This document shows, piece after piece, positions 35,589-45,580 of a stretch of DNA of 64,000 nt; the stretch's first letter is position 1; each line of letters begins with the position of its first letter. This DNA comes from SSSZ01 sp036732025 (lineage in GTDB: Bacteria > Pseudomonadota > Gammaproteobacteria > Burkholderiales > Rhodocyclaceae), in assembly GCA_036732025.1 (NCBI GenBank), contig DAINDE010000005.1, forward strand, positions 1-64,000, written 5' to 3'. Both the position numbers and the translations under genes were made by a program. The notes below the pieces were generated by a model. That model did no database searches. It saw only the letters and a program-made list of their open reading frames with translations, and was not told the origin of the DNA.

Positions 35589-36494
35589 ATGTGGTTCAAG
35601 AACCTGCAGCTCTACCGCCTGCCGGTGCCCTGGGGCATCGAGCTCGCCAAACTCGAGGAACAACTCGCCCGCGGGCCCTTCCAGCGCTGCCCCAGCCACG
35701 AGGCCATGAGCCGCGGCTGGGTTTCCCCGCGCGGTGACGGCGCCCTGGTCCACGCCCTCAATCGCCAGTGGCTCATCGCCCTGCGCGTCGAGCAGCGCCT
35801 GCTGCCCTCCTCGGTCATCAACGACGAGGTCAAGGAACGGGCCGAAGCCATCGAGGCCCAGCAGGGCTACAAACCCGGCCGCAAGCAGCTCAAGGAGCTC
35901 AAGGAGCGGGTCACCGAGGAACTGATGCCCCGGGCCTTCACCAAGCGCCGCACCACCTTCGTCTGGATCGACCCCCAGGCCGGCTGGTTCTGCGTCGACG
36001 CCGGCAGCCCGGCCAAGGCCGAGGAGGTCATCGAGCACCTGCGCTGGTCCCTGGACGAATTCCCCCTGCAGCTCCTCCACACCCAGCTCTCGCCCACCTC
36101 GGCCATGGCCGACTGGCTGGCGGGCGGTGACGCTCCCGCCGGCTTCACCATCGACCGGGACTGCGAACTGAAGGCGGTGGGCGAGGAGAAGGCGGCGGTG
36201 CGCTACGTGCGCCACCCCCTGGAGGGCGACGAGGTGAAGTCCCACCTGGCCGGCGGCAAGCTGCCCACCCGCCTGGCGCTGACCTGGAACGACCGCATCT
36301 CCTTCGTCCTCACCGAGAAGCTGGAAATCAAGCGCCTCGCCTTCCTTGACCTGCTCAAGGAAGAAGCCGAGCAGAGCGTGGAAAACGCCGACGAGCAGTT
36401 CGACGCCGATTTCGCCCTGATGACCGGCGAACTCGCCCGCTTCCTGCCGCAACTGGTCGAGGCCCTGGGCGGCGAGGTCAAGGAAGAGAAGTGA
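35589..36494 (+). CDS. rdgC: Recombination-associated protein RdgC
   Basis: A 301-residue ring-forming, non-specific DNA-binding protein that limits RecA activity. It begins MWFKNLQLYRLPVPW and contains PRAFTKRRTTFVWID and the conserved KRLAFLDLLKEEAE segment near the C terminus. Length is typical for the family. Its 3' end overlaps the next gene by four bases. Confidence 0.95.
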   Translation: MWFKNLQLYRLPVPWGIELAKLEEQLARGPFQRCPSHEAMSRGWVSPRGDGALVHALNRQWLIALRVEQRLLPSSVINDEVKERAEAIEAQQGYKPGRKQLKELKERVTEELMPRAFTKRRTTFVWIDPQAGWFCVDAGSPAKAEEVIEHLRWSLDEFPLQLLHTQLSPTSAMADWLAGGDAPAGFTIDRDCELKAVGEEKAAVRYVRHPLEGDEVKSHLAGGKLPTRLALTWNDRISFVLTEKLEIKRLAFLDLLKEEAEQSVENADEQFDADFALMTGELARFLPQLVEALGGEVKEEK

Positions 36495-36877
36495 AAATCA
36501 AGGGCGACCCCTGCCCCTGCGGCAGCGGCCGGCCCTACGCCGCCTGCTGCGGCCCCTGCCACAGCGGCACCCCCGCCGCCACCGCCGAGGCCTTGATGCG
36601 CTCCCGCTACAGCGCCTACGTCCTCGGCCTGACCGACTACCTGCTGGCCACCTGGCACCCGGACACCCGGCCGGCCAGCCTGGACCTTGCCACCGATGGA
36701 GCGACCAAGTGGCTGGGGCTGGAAGTGCGGCGGCATGAAATCCAGGACGCGGAGCACGCTACCGTGGAATTCGTCGCCCGCTACCGGGTGGCCGGACGCG
36801 GCCAGCGCCTGCGGGAAACCAGCCGTTTTGTCAGGGAAGGCGGCTACTGGCTCTATATCGACGGTGACGTCGCCTAG
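36491..36877 (+). CDS. YchJ-family SEC-C protein (UPF0225)
   Basis: A 128-residue protein with an N-terminal SEC-C zinc motif (CPCGSGRPYAACCGPC) followed by an NTF2-like domain (ALMRSRYSAYVLGLTDYLL, then WLGLEVRRHEI). Function in this family is not established. It starts at GTG 36491 overlapping the rdgC stop; no ATG is available before the zinc motif. Confidence 0.9.
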   Translation: MKIKGDPCPCGSGRPYAACCGPCHSGTPAATAEALMRSRYSAYVLGLTDYLLATWHPDTRPASLDLATDGATKWLGLEVRRHEIQDAEHATVEFVARYRVAGRGQRLRETSRFVREGGYWLYIDGDVA

Positions 36878-36900
36878 CTCCGGCTTACCGCATTGCTTAT

Positions 36901-36929
36901 TTGCAAGGCATATTCCCCCCAATTAGAAT
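36901..36929 (+). promoter_or_regulatory. Sigma-70 promoter for the Arg-rich small genes
   Basis: TTGCAA (36901-36906) and TAGAAT (36924-36929) are 17 bases apart, 31 bases before the ATG at 36960. The -10 is flanked by C-run and G-run arms forming an imperfect dyad. Confidence 0.55.
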
Positions 36930-36959
36930 GAGGGGGATTTCCTGGAGCGGGGGCATGCC

Positions 36960-37208
36960 ATGACGATTCGACTGGAGCGAAGGCTGGGCGGCGAGAGGCG
37001 GCACCGGGACGTGGGGCCGCCTGCCGGATGGTCGGAGCGGCGGCGCAGCGTGGAGCGGCGCCAGCCCGAGGTGGGGCTGAGTGAAATATCCGACGGCGAC
37101 TGGGAGAAGTATTTCGGGAGCGTCGTCCGCCCTGGCGCCATTCGGGAGGGCGTCGACGGCACGCACTTCGATGCCGCAGCAGCAGTTTTCGAACGCGCCC
37201 GTGACTGA
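36960..37208 (+). CDS. Small Arg-rich protein A (ERR-repeat type)
   Basis: An 82-residue protein whose N-terminal half is rich in Arg (RLERRLGGERRHRD, then GPPAGWSERRRSVERR). It then has an acidic part (EISDGDWEKYFGSVV). The pattern ERRxGxERR, GPPxGxSERR recurs in the next gene. No signal peptide or known domain; nucleic-acid or acidic-partner binding is conceivable but not shown. A GGAGCGGGGGC ribosome region precedes the ATG. Confidence 0.55.
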   Translation: MTIRLERRLGGERRHRDVGPPAGWSERRRSVERRQPEVGLSEISDGDWEKYFGSVVRPGAIREGVDGTHFDAAAAVFERARD

Positions 37209-37215
37209 ATCGCCC

Positions 37216-37404
37216 ATGAACTCATCAACATTCGTCGAACGCCGCAGCGGCCAGGAGCGGCGGCTGCATCCTGGTGGACCGCCGCCGGGAGTGTCGGAGC
37301 GGAGAACCATACTATCCCGCCGCGCCCTCAATCTGGGCAGCCACTCCGTCGCCGACTGGCTGGCCGCATCGCCGGCGCGCAAACCTCCCCGTTCCCCACG
37401 CTGA
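37216..37404 (+). CDS. Small Arg-rich protein B (paralogue of the preceding gene)
   Basis: A 62-residue protein starting MNSSTFVERRSGQERR, then GGPPPGVSERRTILSRR and a tail HSVADWLAASPA. It shares the ERRxGxERR and GPPxGxSERR blocks with the gene seven bases upstream, so the pair looks like a tandem duplication with a shortened C terminus. No clear ribosome site lies before the ATG; coupling to the upstream gene is likely. Function unknown. Confidence 0.5.
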   Translation: MNSSTFVERRSGQERRLHPGGPPPGVSERRTILSRRALNLGSHSVADWLAASPARKPPRSPR

Positions 37405-37480
37405 TCCGCGGCTGGTGCCGCGCCCGGTTGCCCGCCGTCAGGGGTATCCTTGCAATCATCCAGACAACTAGGAGGAGCGC

Positions 37481-38814
<1,334 letters not shown>

Positions 38815-38836
<22 letters not shown>

Positions 38837-40884
38837 CGGAAGCCGCCGGCGACGGCGGACGGCGCCGTTCCATCCGGGTCCGCCTGCTGCTCCTCGCCCT
38901 CCTCCCCCTGGGAGCCGTTCTGCCCGTGCTGCTGGGCATCCTGGCGGTGTGGGGCGGCGACTACTTCGACCGCCTGCTGGTGACCAAGGTCCGCGCCGAC
39001 CTGGCGGTGGCCCACGGCTATTTCGAGCGGGTGGGGGAAGGGGTCGGTCGTGCCGTGGACGCCCTTGCCGCTTCCGAGCGCCTGGCGCGGGCCCTCGCCC
39101 TGCGCGGCGGCGAGGGGGAGGAGGCGGTGGCGGCCCTGCTGGCCGAGGCCAGGCGCAGCCAGCGCCTCGATTACCTGCTGCTCCTCGACGCCCGTGGCAT
39201 CCTGCGGGCGGCCGACGGCCGGCGGCTGTCGCTGGCCGAGTGGCCCATCGTGCGGGCCGCTCTGGGCCAGCGGGCCGGCACCGAGACGGACGTGCTGCCG
39301 GTTCCCGTGTTGCGTGCAGTCGACCCGCGCCTGGCCGAGCAGGCGCGCACGGCCATCGTCGCCACCCGCAACGCCGCGCCGGACAGCCGTACCAGCGAGG
39401 ACCGCGGCCTGGTGCTGCACGGCGCCGCGCCGGTGACGGACGGACGGGGCCGGCTGGCCGGCGTGCTGCTGGGCGGCGTGCTGCTCAACAAGAACCTGGA
39501 TTTCATCGACCGCCTCAACGAAATCGTCTATCCCGAGGGCGCCCTGCCCCTGGGCAGCCTGGGCACCGCCACCCTGTTCCTCGGCGACGTGCGGGTGGCC
39601 ACCAACGTGCGCCTCTTCGAGGGCGGCCGCGCCATCGGCACCCGGGTTTCGGCGGCGGTGAGGGAGGCGGTGCTGGATCAGGGGCGCACCTGGCTCGACC
39701 GGGCCTTCGTGGTGCAGGACTGGTATGTTTCCGCCTACCGCCCCCTGGTGGACAGCCACGGGCAGCGGGTGGGCATGCTCTACGTCGGCTTCCTCGACGG
39801 CCCCTTCGAACGCGCCAAGCGTACCGCCATCCTCGTCATCGTCGGGCTCTTCGCCCTGGCCATGGGCGGCGCCGGGGTGTTCGCCGTGCTCTGGGCGAGC
39901 CGTATCTTCCGCCCCATCGAGCGCATGCACGGGACCATGCACGCCATCGAGCAGGGCGAGGCGGCGGCCCGGGTCGGCCAGGTGGCCAGCGAGGACGAGC
40001 TGGGGGAGCTGGCCGCCCACTTCGACCGCCTGCTCGATCGCCTGCAGGCCCAGGCGGCGTCGCTCAAGGCCTGGGGCGAATCCCTCGACGCCGAGGTGGC
40101 CCGCCGCACCGCCGAACTGGAGCAGGCCGTGGCCGACCTCAAGGCCGCCCAGTCGCAACTGGTGATGCAGGAGAAGCTCGCCGCCATCGGCCAGCTCACC
40201 GCCGGCGTCGCCCACGAGATCAACAACCCGGTGGCGGTGATCCAGGGCAACCTGGACGTCCTGCGCGACATCCTGGGTCCCGCCGGGGAACCGGTGGAGC
40301 CGGAGGTGCGGCTGATCCAGGAGCAGGTCCATCGCATCCGCCTCATCGTCGCCAAGCTGCTGCAGTTCGCCCGGCCCCAGGACTACGTCGGCTACCTGGA
40401 GCCGGTGGCGCCCCACCAGTTGATCCAGGACTGCCTGGTGCTGGTGGGCCATCTTCTCAGGCGCGGCACCGTGGCCGTGGAGCAGCACCTGGACTCGGTG
40501 CGCAGCGTCCTCTGCAACCGCAACGAACTGCAGCAGGTGCTCATCAACCTCATGGTCAACGCCATCCAGGCCATGCCCGAGGGCGGCACCCTCACCCTCT
40601 CCGCCGAGGACTGGGACGAGGCCGACATGCCGGTGGGCCTCAAGCTCGGCGTCGGCGACACCGGGCCGGGCATCGTCCCGGGGGAACGGGAGCGGCTCTT
40701 CCAGCCCTTCCACACCGTCGGCAAACCGGGCGGCACCGGCCTCGGGCTGTGGGTCAGTCTTTCCCTGGTGGAGCGCTACGGCGGGCGGATCACCGTCGAC
40801 AGCGAGCCGGGCCGGGGGTCGCACTTCACCGTCTGGCTGCGCTTTGAACCCCTGGCCCTGGAGCGCGGCGCCAATTCGTCATAA
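38815..40884 (+). CDS. Membrane sensor histidine kinase (Cache-HAMP-HisKA-HATPase)
   Basis: A 689-residue kinase. One membrane helix (about 21-46), a periplasmic double-Cache-like ligand domain (about 47-336), a second helix (337-360), HAMP (361-413), a coiled linker, the phosphoacceptor H467 in VAHEINNP, N-box NELQQVLINLMVNAI and G-boxes GDTGPGI and GGTGLGL. It should phosphorylate the NtrC-type regulator just upstream. The Cache region with conserved VRVATNV and WLDRAFVVQDWY is of the type that binds small organic ligands; the ligand is unknown. Confidence 0.93.
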
Positions 40885-40893
40885 GGAGGAATC

Positions 40894-41127
40894 ATGCACG
40901 ACATGCTTCTCTGGGCCGGCCGCCTGGCCGGCGCCGCCGGCCTCGTCCTCTGCGGCCTCTCCCTGGGAGCGCGGCTGGCCGGGGTGTATTGGCTGGGCAG
41001 CTTCCAGGTGGGCACCCTGCTGAATGGTGGCATCGCCGCCATGCTCGCCGGCTGCCTGGCCTTCCTGGCGTGGCTGGTGGAGGAAACCCGCCTCAGGCGG
41101 GAAGGAAGCGTTCCAGCAGGACGTTGA
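40894..41127 (+). CDS. Small membrane protein, 77 residues
   Basis: Two hydrophobic helices (LLWAGRLAGAAGLVLCG and LLNGGIAAMLAGCLAFLAW) joined by a short loop, with a basic C-terminal tail. An AAGGAGGAATC ribosome site precedes the ATG, nine bases after the sensor kinase stop, so it belongs to the two-component operon. A helper for the kinase is possible. Its last 35 bases overlap the convergent hemW. Confidence 0.65.
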   Translation: MHDMLLWAGRLAGAAGLVLCGLSLGARLAGVYWLGSFQVGTLLNGGIAAMLAGCLAFLAWLVEETRLRREGSVPAGR

Positions 41128-42304
41128 GGAACCGTCGCCCACGCGGAGTGGGGGCGATGCGTTCCGGGCCGATGGCGAGCAGCCCCTCGGCGGCGGCTTC
41201 CTGCAGGCGCGGCAGGATGGTGGCCAGGGGCAGGGCCGTGCGGGCCTCGAAGAGGGCGGGGGTGAAACCATCGCCGAGGCGCAGGGCGTTCATCAGGAAT
41301 TCGAAGGGCAGGGCTTCCCGGGGAACTTCGTGCTCATCGTGGAGGGGGCGGCCGGCGGAGACGTTCTCCAGGTAAGTGGCCGGGTGCTTCCAGCGCATCT
41401 GGCGCAGGACCCGGTCGTGGAGGGTGAGTTTGCTGTGGGCGCCGGCGCCGATGCCCAGGTAGTCGCCGAAGTGCCAGTAGTTGAGATTGTGGCGGCAGCG
41501 GTGGTGGGGGCGGGCGAAGGCCGAGGTCTCGTAGTTGGCGTAGCCGGCTTGTGCCAGGCGCGCCTCGATGGCTTCCTGCATGTCGGCGCCGGCGTCGGCG
41601 TCGGGCAGGTTGGCGGGGGGCTCGGCGGCGAAACGGGTGTTGGGCTCCAGGGTGAGCTGGTAGCAGGACAGGTGCGGCGGGGCGAAGGCGAGGGCCGTTT
41701 CCAGGTCGGCCAGGGCTTGCGGCAGCCCCTGGCCGGGCAGGCCGTACATGAGGTCCAGGTTGAAGGTGTCGAAGTGGCGGGCCGCCAGTGCCGCCGCCGC
41801 CCGGGCTTCGGCGCCGCCGTGGATGCGCCCGAGGGCGCGCAGGCGGTCGTCGTAGAAGCTCTGGATGCCGAGGGACAGCCGGTTGATGCCGGCGCCGCGG
41901 AAGGCGGCGAAACGGCCGGCTTCCATGGTGCCCGGGTTGGCTTCGAGGGTGATCTCGGCCACCGGCGAGAAGGGCAGCAGGGCCCGCAGGCGGGCCAGCA
42001 GGCGGTCCACGGCCTCAGGCGCCAGCAGGCTGGGGGTGCCGCCGCCGAAGAACACGGTTTCCACCGGGCGCCCCCAGACCAGGGGCAGGGCGGCTTCGGC
42101 GTCGGCGAGCAGGGCGTCGATGTAGGCCGCCTCGGGAATGTCGCCCCGTGCCTCGTGGGAATTGAAGTCGCAATAGGGGCACTTCTGCACGCACCAGGGC
42201 ACGTGGATGTAGAGGGCGAGCGGCGGTGGCCCCTTGAATTCGAGGGGGGCGCCGTGGTCCGCCGCGGGGGCGACCGGGGCGATGGGAATGATGCGCTGCG
42301 ACAC
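41093..42304 (-). CDS. hemW: Radical SAM haem chaperone HemW
   Basis: A 403-residue HemW/HemN-like protein. The radical SAM motif is C38-VQK-C42-PY-C45, followed by DF, and FFGGGTPSLL is the SAM-binding loop. The C-terminal HemN domain is complete. HemW transfers haem to respiratory proteins and lacks the coproporphyrinogen activity of HemN. No ATG lies before the motif; GTG at 42304 is the best start, without a clear ribosome site, so a start further upstream inside rdgB cannot be excluded. Confidence 0.9.
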   Translation of the reverse strand: MSQRIIPIAPVAPAADHGAPLEFKGPPPLALYIHVPWCVQKCPYCDFNSHEARGDIPEAAYIDALLADAEAALPLVWGRPVETVFFGGGTPSLLAPEAVDRLLARLRALLPFSPVAEITLEANPGTMEAGRFAAFRGAGINRLSLGIQSFYDDRLRALGRIHGGAEARAAAALAARHFDTFNLDLMYGLPGQGLPQALADLETALAFAPPHLSCYQLTLEPNTRFAAEPPANLPDADAGADMQEAIEARLAQAGYANYETSAFARPHHRCRHNLNYWHFGDYLGIGAGAHSKLTLHDRVLRQMRWKHPATYLENVSAGRPLHDEHEVPREALPFEFLMNALRLGDGFTPALFEARTALPLATILPRLQEAAAEGLLAIGPERIAPTPRGRRFLNVLLERFLPA

Positions 42305-42326
42305 GGGAAGGCGGGGCTTGGCGGCC

Positions 42327-42914
42327 TCACTCGCCCCGCAGGCGGGCCACCAGCCGGGCCATGGCGCGGCCGCGGTGGGAGAGGCGGTTCTTCGTTGCCG
42401 CCGGCATTTCGGCGGCGGTCTGCTGGAAATCCTCCAGCCAGAAGAGGGGGTCGTAGCCGAAGCCTTCGTTGCCCCGGGGCTGTTCGAGGATGCTGCCGTG
42501 CCACTCGCCTTCGGCGATGATCGGCTGGGGATCGTCGGCCGCGCGCACCAGCACCAGGACCGAAACGAAATGGGCGGCGCGGTTGCTGTGGCCGGCCAGG
42601 GCGGCGAGGAGCTTTTCGTTGTTGCGGGCGTCGGACTTGGGCTCGCCGGCGTAGCGGGCGGACTGCACCCCCGGCGCCCCGCCCAGGACTTCGACGCAGA
42701 GGCCGGAATCGTCCGCCAGGGCCGGCAGGCCGGTGGCCGCCGCGGCGTGGCGGGCCTTGGCGAGGGCATTCTCGACGAAGGTGCAGTGGGGCTCTTCGGC
42801 CTCCGGCACCCCCAGGTCGCCCTGGGTGACCAGGTCGATGCCCAGGGGCGTCAGCAGGGCCTGCAGTTCCTTGAGCTTCTTGGCGTTGTTGGAGGCAAGA
42901 ACGAGCTTGTTCAT
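42327..42914 (-). CDS. rdgB: XTP/dITP diphosphatase RdgB
   Basis: A 195-residue Ham1-family house-cleaning nucleotide pyrophosphatase removing XTP, dITP and ITP. Visible: LASNNAKKLKEL at the start, LADDSGLCVEVLGGAPGVQSA, and GFGYDPLFWL with SHRGRAMARL. The ATG at 42914 overlaps the rph stop (ATGA); hemW follows. Confidence 0.95.
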   Translation of the reverse strand: MNKLVLASNNAKKLKELQALLTPLGIDLVTQGDLGVPEAEEPHCTFVENALAKARHAAAATGLPALADDSGLCVEVLGGAPGVQSARYAGEPKSDARNNEKLLAALAGHSNRAAHFVSVLVLVRAADDPQPIIAEGEWHGSILEQPRGNEGFGYDPLFWLEDFQQTAAEMPAATKNRLSHRGRAMARLVARLRGE

Positions 42915-43627
42915 GACGCCAGCGCCGTTTCCTGGGCGGCGATGAGGCGGCGGATGCCGGCCTCCGCCAGGTCGAGGAGGACGTTCATCTGGGCCCGGCT
43001 GAAAGGCTCCCCCTCGGCGGTGCCCTGCACTTCGACGAGGCCGCCGGAGCCGGTCATGATGACGTTCATGTCGGTATCGCAGTCGGAATCTTCGGGGTAG
43101 TCGAGGTCGAGGACCGGCGTGCCCTGGAAGATGCCGACGGAAACGGCGGCGACGTGTTCCCTGACCGGGTTCTCGGGGATCTTGCCGGCCTGCACCAGCT
43201 TCTCGCAGGCATCGTAGAGGGCCACCCAGGCGCCGGTGATGGAGGCGCAGCGGGTGCCGCCGTCGGCCTGGAGGACGTCGCAATCCAGCGTGACCTGGCG
43301 TTCGCCCAGGGCCTTCAGGTCGGTGACGGCCCGGAGGCTCCTGCCGATGAGGCGCTGGATTTCCTGGGTGCGGCCGGTCTGCTTGCCCTTGGCCGCCTCC
43401 CGGGCGCTGCGGGTGTGGGTGGAGCGGGGCAGCATGCCGTACTCGGCGGTGACCCAGCCCTGGCCCTTGCCGCGCAGGAAGGGGGGCAGGGCCTCCTCGA
43501 CGCTGGCGGTGCACAGCACCTTGGTGTCGCCCATCTCGACCAGGACCGAACCCTCGGCGTGGCGGGTGAAGTTGCGGGTGATACGGACGGGGCGCAGCTC
43601 ATCCGGCTGGCGTTGGCTGGGACGCAT
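42911..43627 (-). CDS. rph: Ribonuclease PH
   Basis: A 238-residue phosphorolytic 3'-5' exoribonuclease trimming tRNA 3' ends. It starts MRPSQRQPDELRPV with the conserved EGSVLVEMGDTKVLCTASVE, the phosphate-binding TRSAREAAKGKQTGRTQEI region, and DLDYPEDSDCDTDMNVIMT at the active site. Length is normal. Confidence 0.96.
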   Translation of the reverse strand: MRPSQRQPDELRPVRITRNFTRHAEGSVLVEMGDTKVLCTASVEEALPPFLRGKGQGWVTAEYGMLPRSTHTRSAREAAKGKQTGRTQEIQRLIGRSLRAVTDLKALGERQVTLDCDVLQADGGTRCASITGAWVALYDACEKLVQAGKIPENPVREHVAAVSVGIFQGTPVLDLDYPEDSDCDTDMNVIMTGSGGLVEVQGTAEGEPFSRAQMNVLLDLAEAGIRRLIAAQETALAS

Positions 43628-43636
43628 AGTGAATCC

Positions 43637-44554
43637 TTACTTCTTGGGGTTGTACTTGTCGATGGCGGAGCGGATTTCCTCGATGGCCCGCTCGATCTCG
43701 TCGTCGGAAAGGTCGCTCTTGTAGGCCGGGTTGCGGCCGAATTCCTCGAGCTTGGTGGTGACCTCGTCCTTGCCCATGGTCTGGGTGGAAACGGAACTGG
43801 CAGTGGGTTCCACGTAGGTATCCTCCCAGCGCACGGCCACCACCGACAGGTTGTCGCCGTGGGCGCCGCCCCGGGTTTCCGCCTGGCCCAGGAGCATGGG
43901 AATGGCCTGCAGGATGTTGGCGCCCTTGAGGGTCACCGCCATGGTTTCCCCGGAGACCTCGCCCCACAGGCCGTCGGAACACAGCACCAGGATGTCGCCA
44001 TGCTCCAGGGGGGTCTTGCGGGAGAATTCGATCTCCGGAGCCTGGTGGCCGCCCAGGCAACTATAGATCTTGTTGCGTTCCGGGTGCACCGCCGCCTGGG
44101 CTTCGGAAATGACCCCCTCCTCGATGAGCAGCCGCACCCGGGAATGGTCCCGGGTCTGAGCCACCACCCGGCCGTTGCGCATGAGGAAGAGCCGGGAATC
44201 GCCGGCGTGGGCCCAATAGGCCACGCCGTCCTGGATCAGGCAGGCGACGCAGGTGGTGCGCGGGGAATCGTTGAGGCGGTGGCGGGTGGAATAGTCGAGG
44301 ATGGCGTGGTGGGCGTTGATCATGCCCTTCTGCAGGAAGCGGAAGGGATCGTCCAGGGTCGGCAGGGCCTCCCGCTGGAAGGCGTCGGTGAGGGTCTGCA
44401 CGGCGATCTGGGCCGCCACTTCGCCGTAGTAGTGGCCGCCCATGCCGTCGGCCACCACCATCAGGAGGGCGTCCCGGGAGTAGCAGTAGGCGATGCGGTC
44501 TTCGTTGTTGGAGCGCCCCCCCTGCCGGCTCTCCTGGTAGATGGTGAATCTCAT
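43637..44554 (-). CDS. PP2C-type Ser/Thr protein phosphatase
   Basis: A 305-residue cytoplasmic phosphatase. Metal-binding motifs of the PPM family are present: NNEDRIAY, VVADGMGGHYYGE, HAGDSRLFLM, CSDGLWGE and GDNLSVVAV. The last 60 residues are an acidic extension (EEFGRNPAYKSDLSDDEIER). It is encoded directly after, and overlaps, a Ser/Thr kinase gene (ATGA), so the two should set the phosphorylation state of shared targets. It is next to rph-rdgB-hemW rather than a type VI cluster. Confidence 0.93.
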   Translation of the reverse strand: MRFTIYQESRQGGRSNNEDRIAYCYSRDALLMVVADGMGGHYYGEVAAQIAVQTLTDAFQREALPTLDDPFRFLQKGMINAHHAILDYSTRHRLNDSPRTTCVACLIQDGVAYWAHAGDSRLFLMRNGRVVAQTRDHSRVRLLIEEGVISEAQAAVHPERNKIYSCLGGHQAPEIEFSRKTPLEHGDILVLCSDGLWGEVSGETMAVTLKGANILQAIPMLLGQAETRGGAHGDNLSVVAVRWEDTYVEPTASSVSTQTMGKDEVTTKLEEFGRNPAYKSDLSDDEIERAIEEIRSAIDKYNPKK

Positions 44555-45498
44555 TTCGCTGTCTTCCTTAATTTGCCTACCATGCGGTCAAGCCAGTTGG
44601 ACGGTTGTTTTTCGGTCGGCGGCTCGATGGCCTCGACCAGGGCCTTCTGCAGGGCGAAGACGCTCTGCGGGCGGTAAAGGTGATTGACGTTGAGACACCA
44701 GTCGATGATCTCCAGGAGGCGGTCCGAATACTGGCCGTCCCAGCGTACCATGGCTGGCGTCAGCAGATCCTTCTTCAGCCGTTCGTCCGCTGCCTGGGGG
44801 GCGGCGCCCGAAAGGCAGGCGTACATGGAGGCGCCGATGCTGTAGATGTCGCTCCAGGGGCCCAGGTCCTTGCGCGAGCCGTAGTGCTCGGGGGAAGCGA
44901 AGCCCGGAGTGTACATGGGCTTGAGCATGGGCTGGTCGGCCAGCAGGGTCTGCCGGGCGGCGCCGAAATCGATGAGCACCGGCGTATTGTCGGTGCGCAG
45001 ATAGACGTTGGAAGGCTTGAGGTCCAGGTGCAGCAGCTTGTGGGAATGGACCTCCCGCAGGCCGTTGAGGAGCCGGGTGAAGACGCCGCGCATGAAGCGC
45101 TCGGAAATGTGGCCCTGGTGCTTCTGGATGAACTCCTGCAGGGTGCGGCCACGCTCGTACTCCATCACCATGTAGACGGTGTCATTGGCGCGGAAGAAAT
45201 TGAGCACGCGGATGACGTTGGGGTGGGAAAGCCGGGCCAGGGCCCGTCCTTCCTCGAAGAAGCACTTCATGCCGTAGCGGAAGGCCCCCAGGTGGTCGGT
45301 CGAAATCTGTGGCTTGATCTCGCCTTCGCCGCGCAGGGCAAGGCTGTTGGGCAGGTACTCCTTGATCGCCACCTGCCGGCCCTCGGCATCCGTCGCCAGA
45401 TAGACGATGGAAAACCCGCCCAGCGAAAGCTGGCGTTCGACGGTGTATTCCTCGAGCTGGAAGCCGTCAGGCAGGGCGTGGTTGGCTTGTTGGGCCAT
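44551..45498 (-). CDS. Hanks-type Ser/Thr protein kinase
   Basis: A 315-residue cytoplasmic kinase without membrane helix or sensor domain. The glycine loop is SLGGFSIVYLA, the ATP lysine K46 (VAIKEYLP), the catalytic loop H-L-D159-L-K-P-S-N and DFG at 177-179. The residue before the catalytic Asp is Leu, not Arg, so it is a non-RD kinase. It overlaps the PP2C phosphatase gene. Targets are not visible from context. Confidence 0.92.
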   Translation of the reverse strand: MAQQANHALPDGFQLEEYTVERQLSLGGFSIVYLATDAEGRQVAIKEYLPNSLALRGEGEIKPQISTDHLGAFRYGMKCFFEEGRALARLSHPNVIRVLNFFRANDTVYMVMEYERGRTLQEFIQKHQGHISERFMRGVFTRLLNGLREVHSHKLLHLDLKPSNVYLRTDNTPVLIDFGAARQTLLADQPMLKPMYTPGFASPEHYGSRKDLGPWSDIYSIGASMYACLSGAAPQAADERLKKDLLTPAMVRWDGQYSDRLLEIIDWCLNVNHLYRPQSVFALQKALVEAIEPPTEKQPSNWLDRMVGKLRKTAK

Positions 45499-45580
45499 CT
45501 AGGTGACGGGTATCATGCAAAATTGATCCATTTTCAAGGCTTGGCGGGCGCCTGTAAAGGCGGGGCCGCCGATATCGACC

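Noticed and set aside
37405..37480. A sigma-54 promoter before the NtrC-type regulator
   Set aside because: TGGTGC and GGTTGC occur, but the GG to GC spacing is wrong for RpoN.
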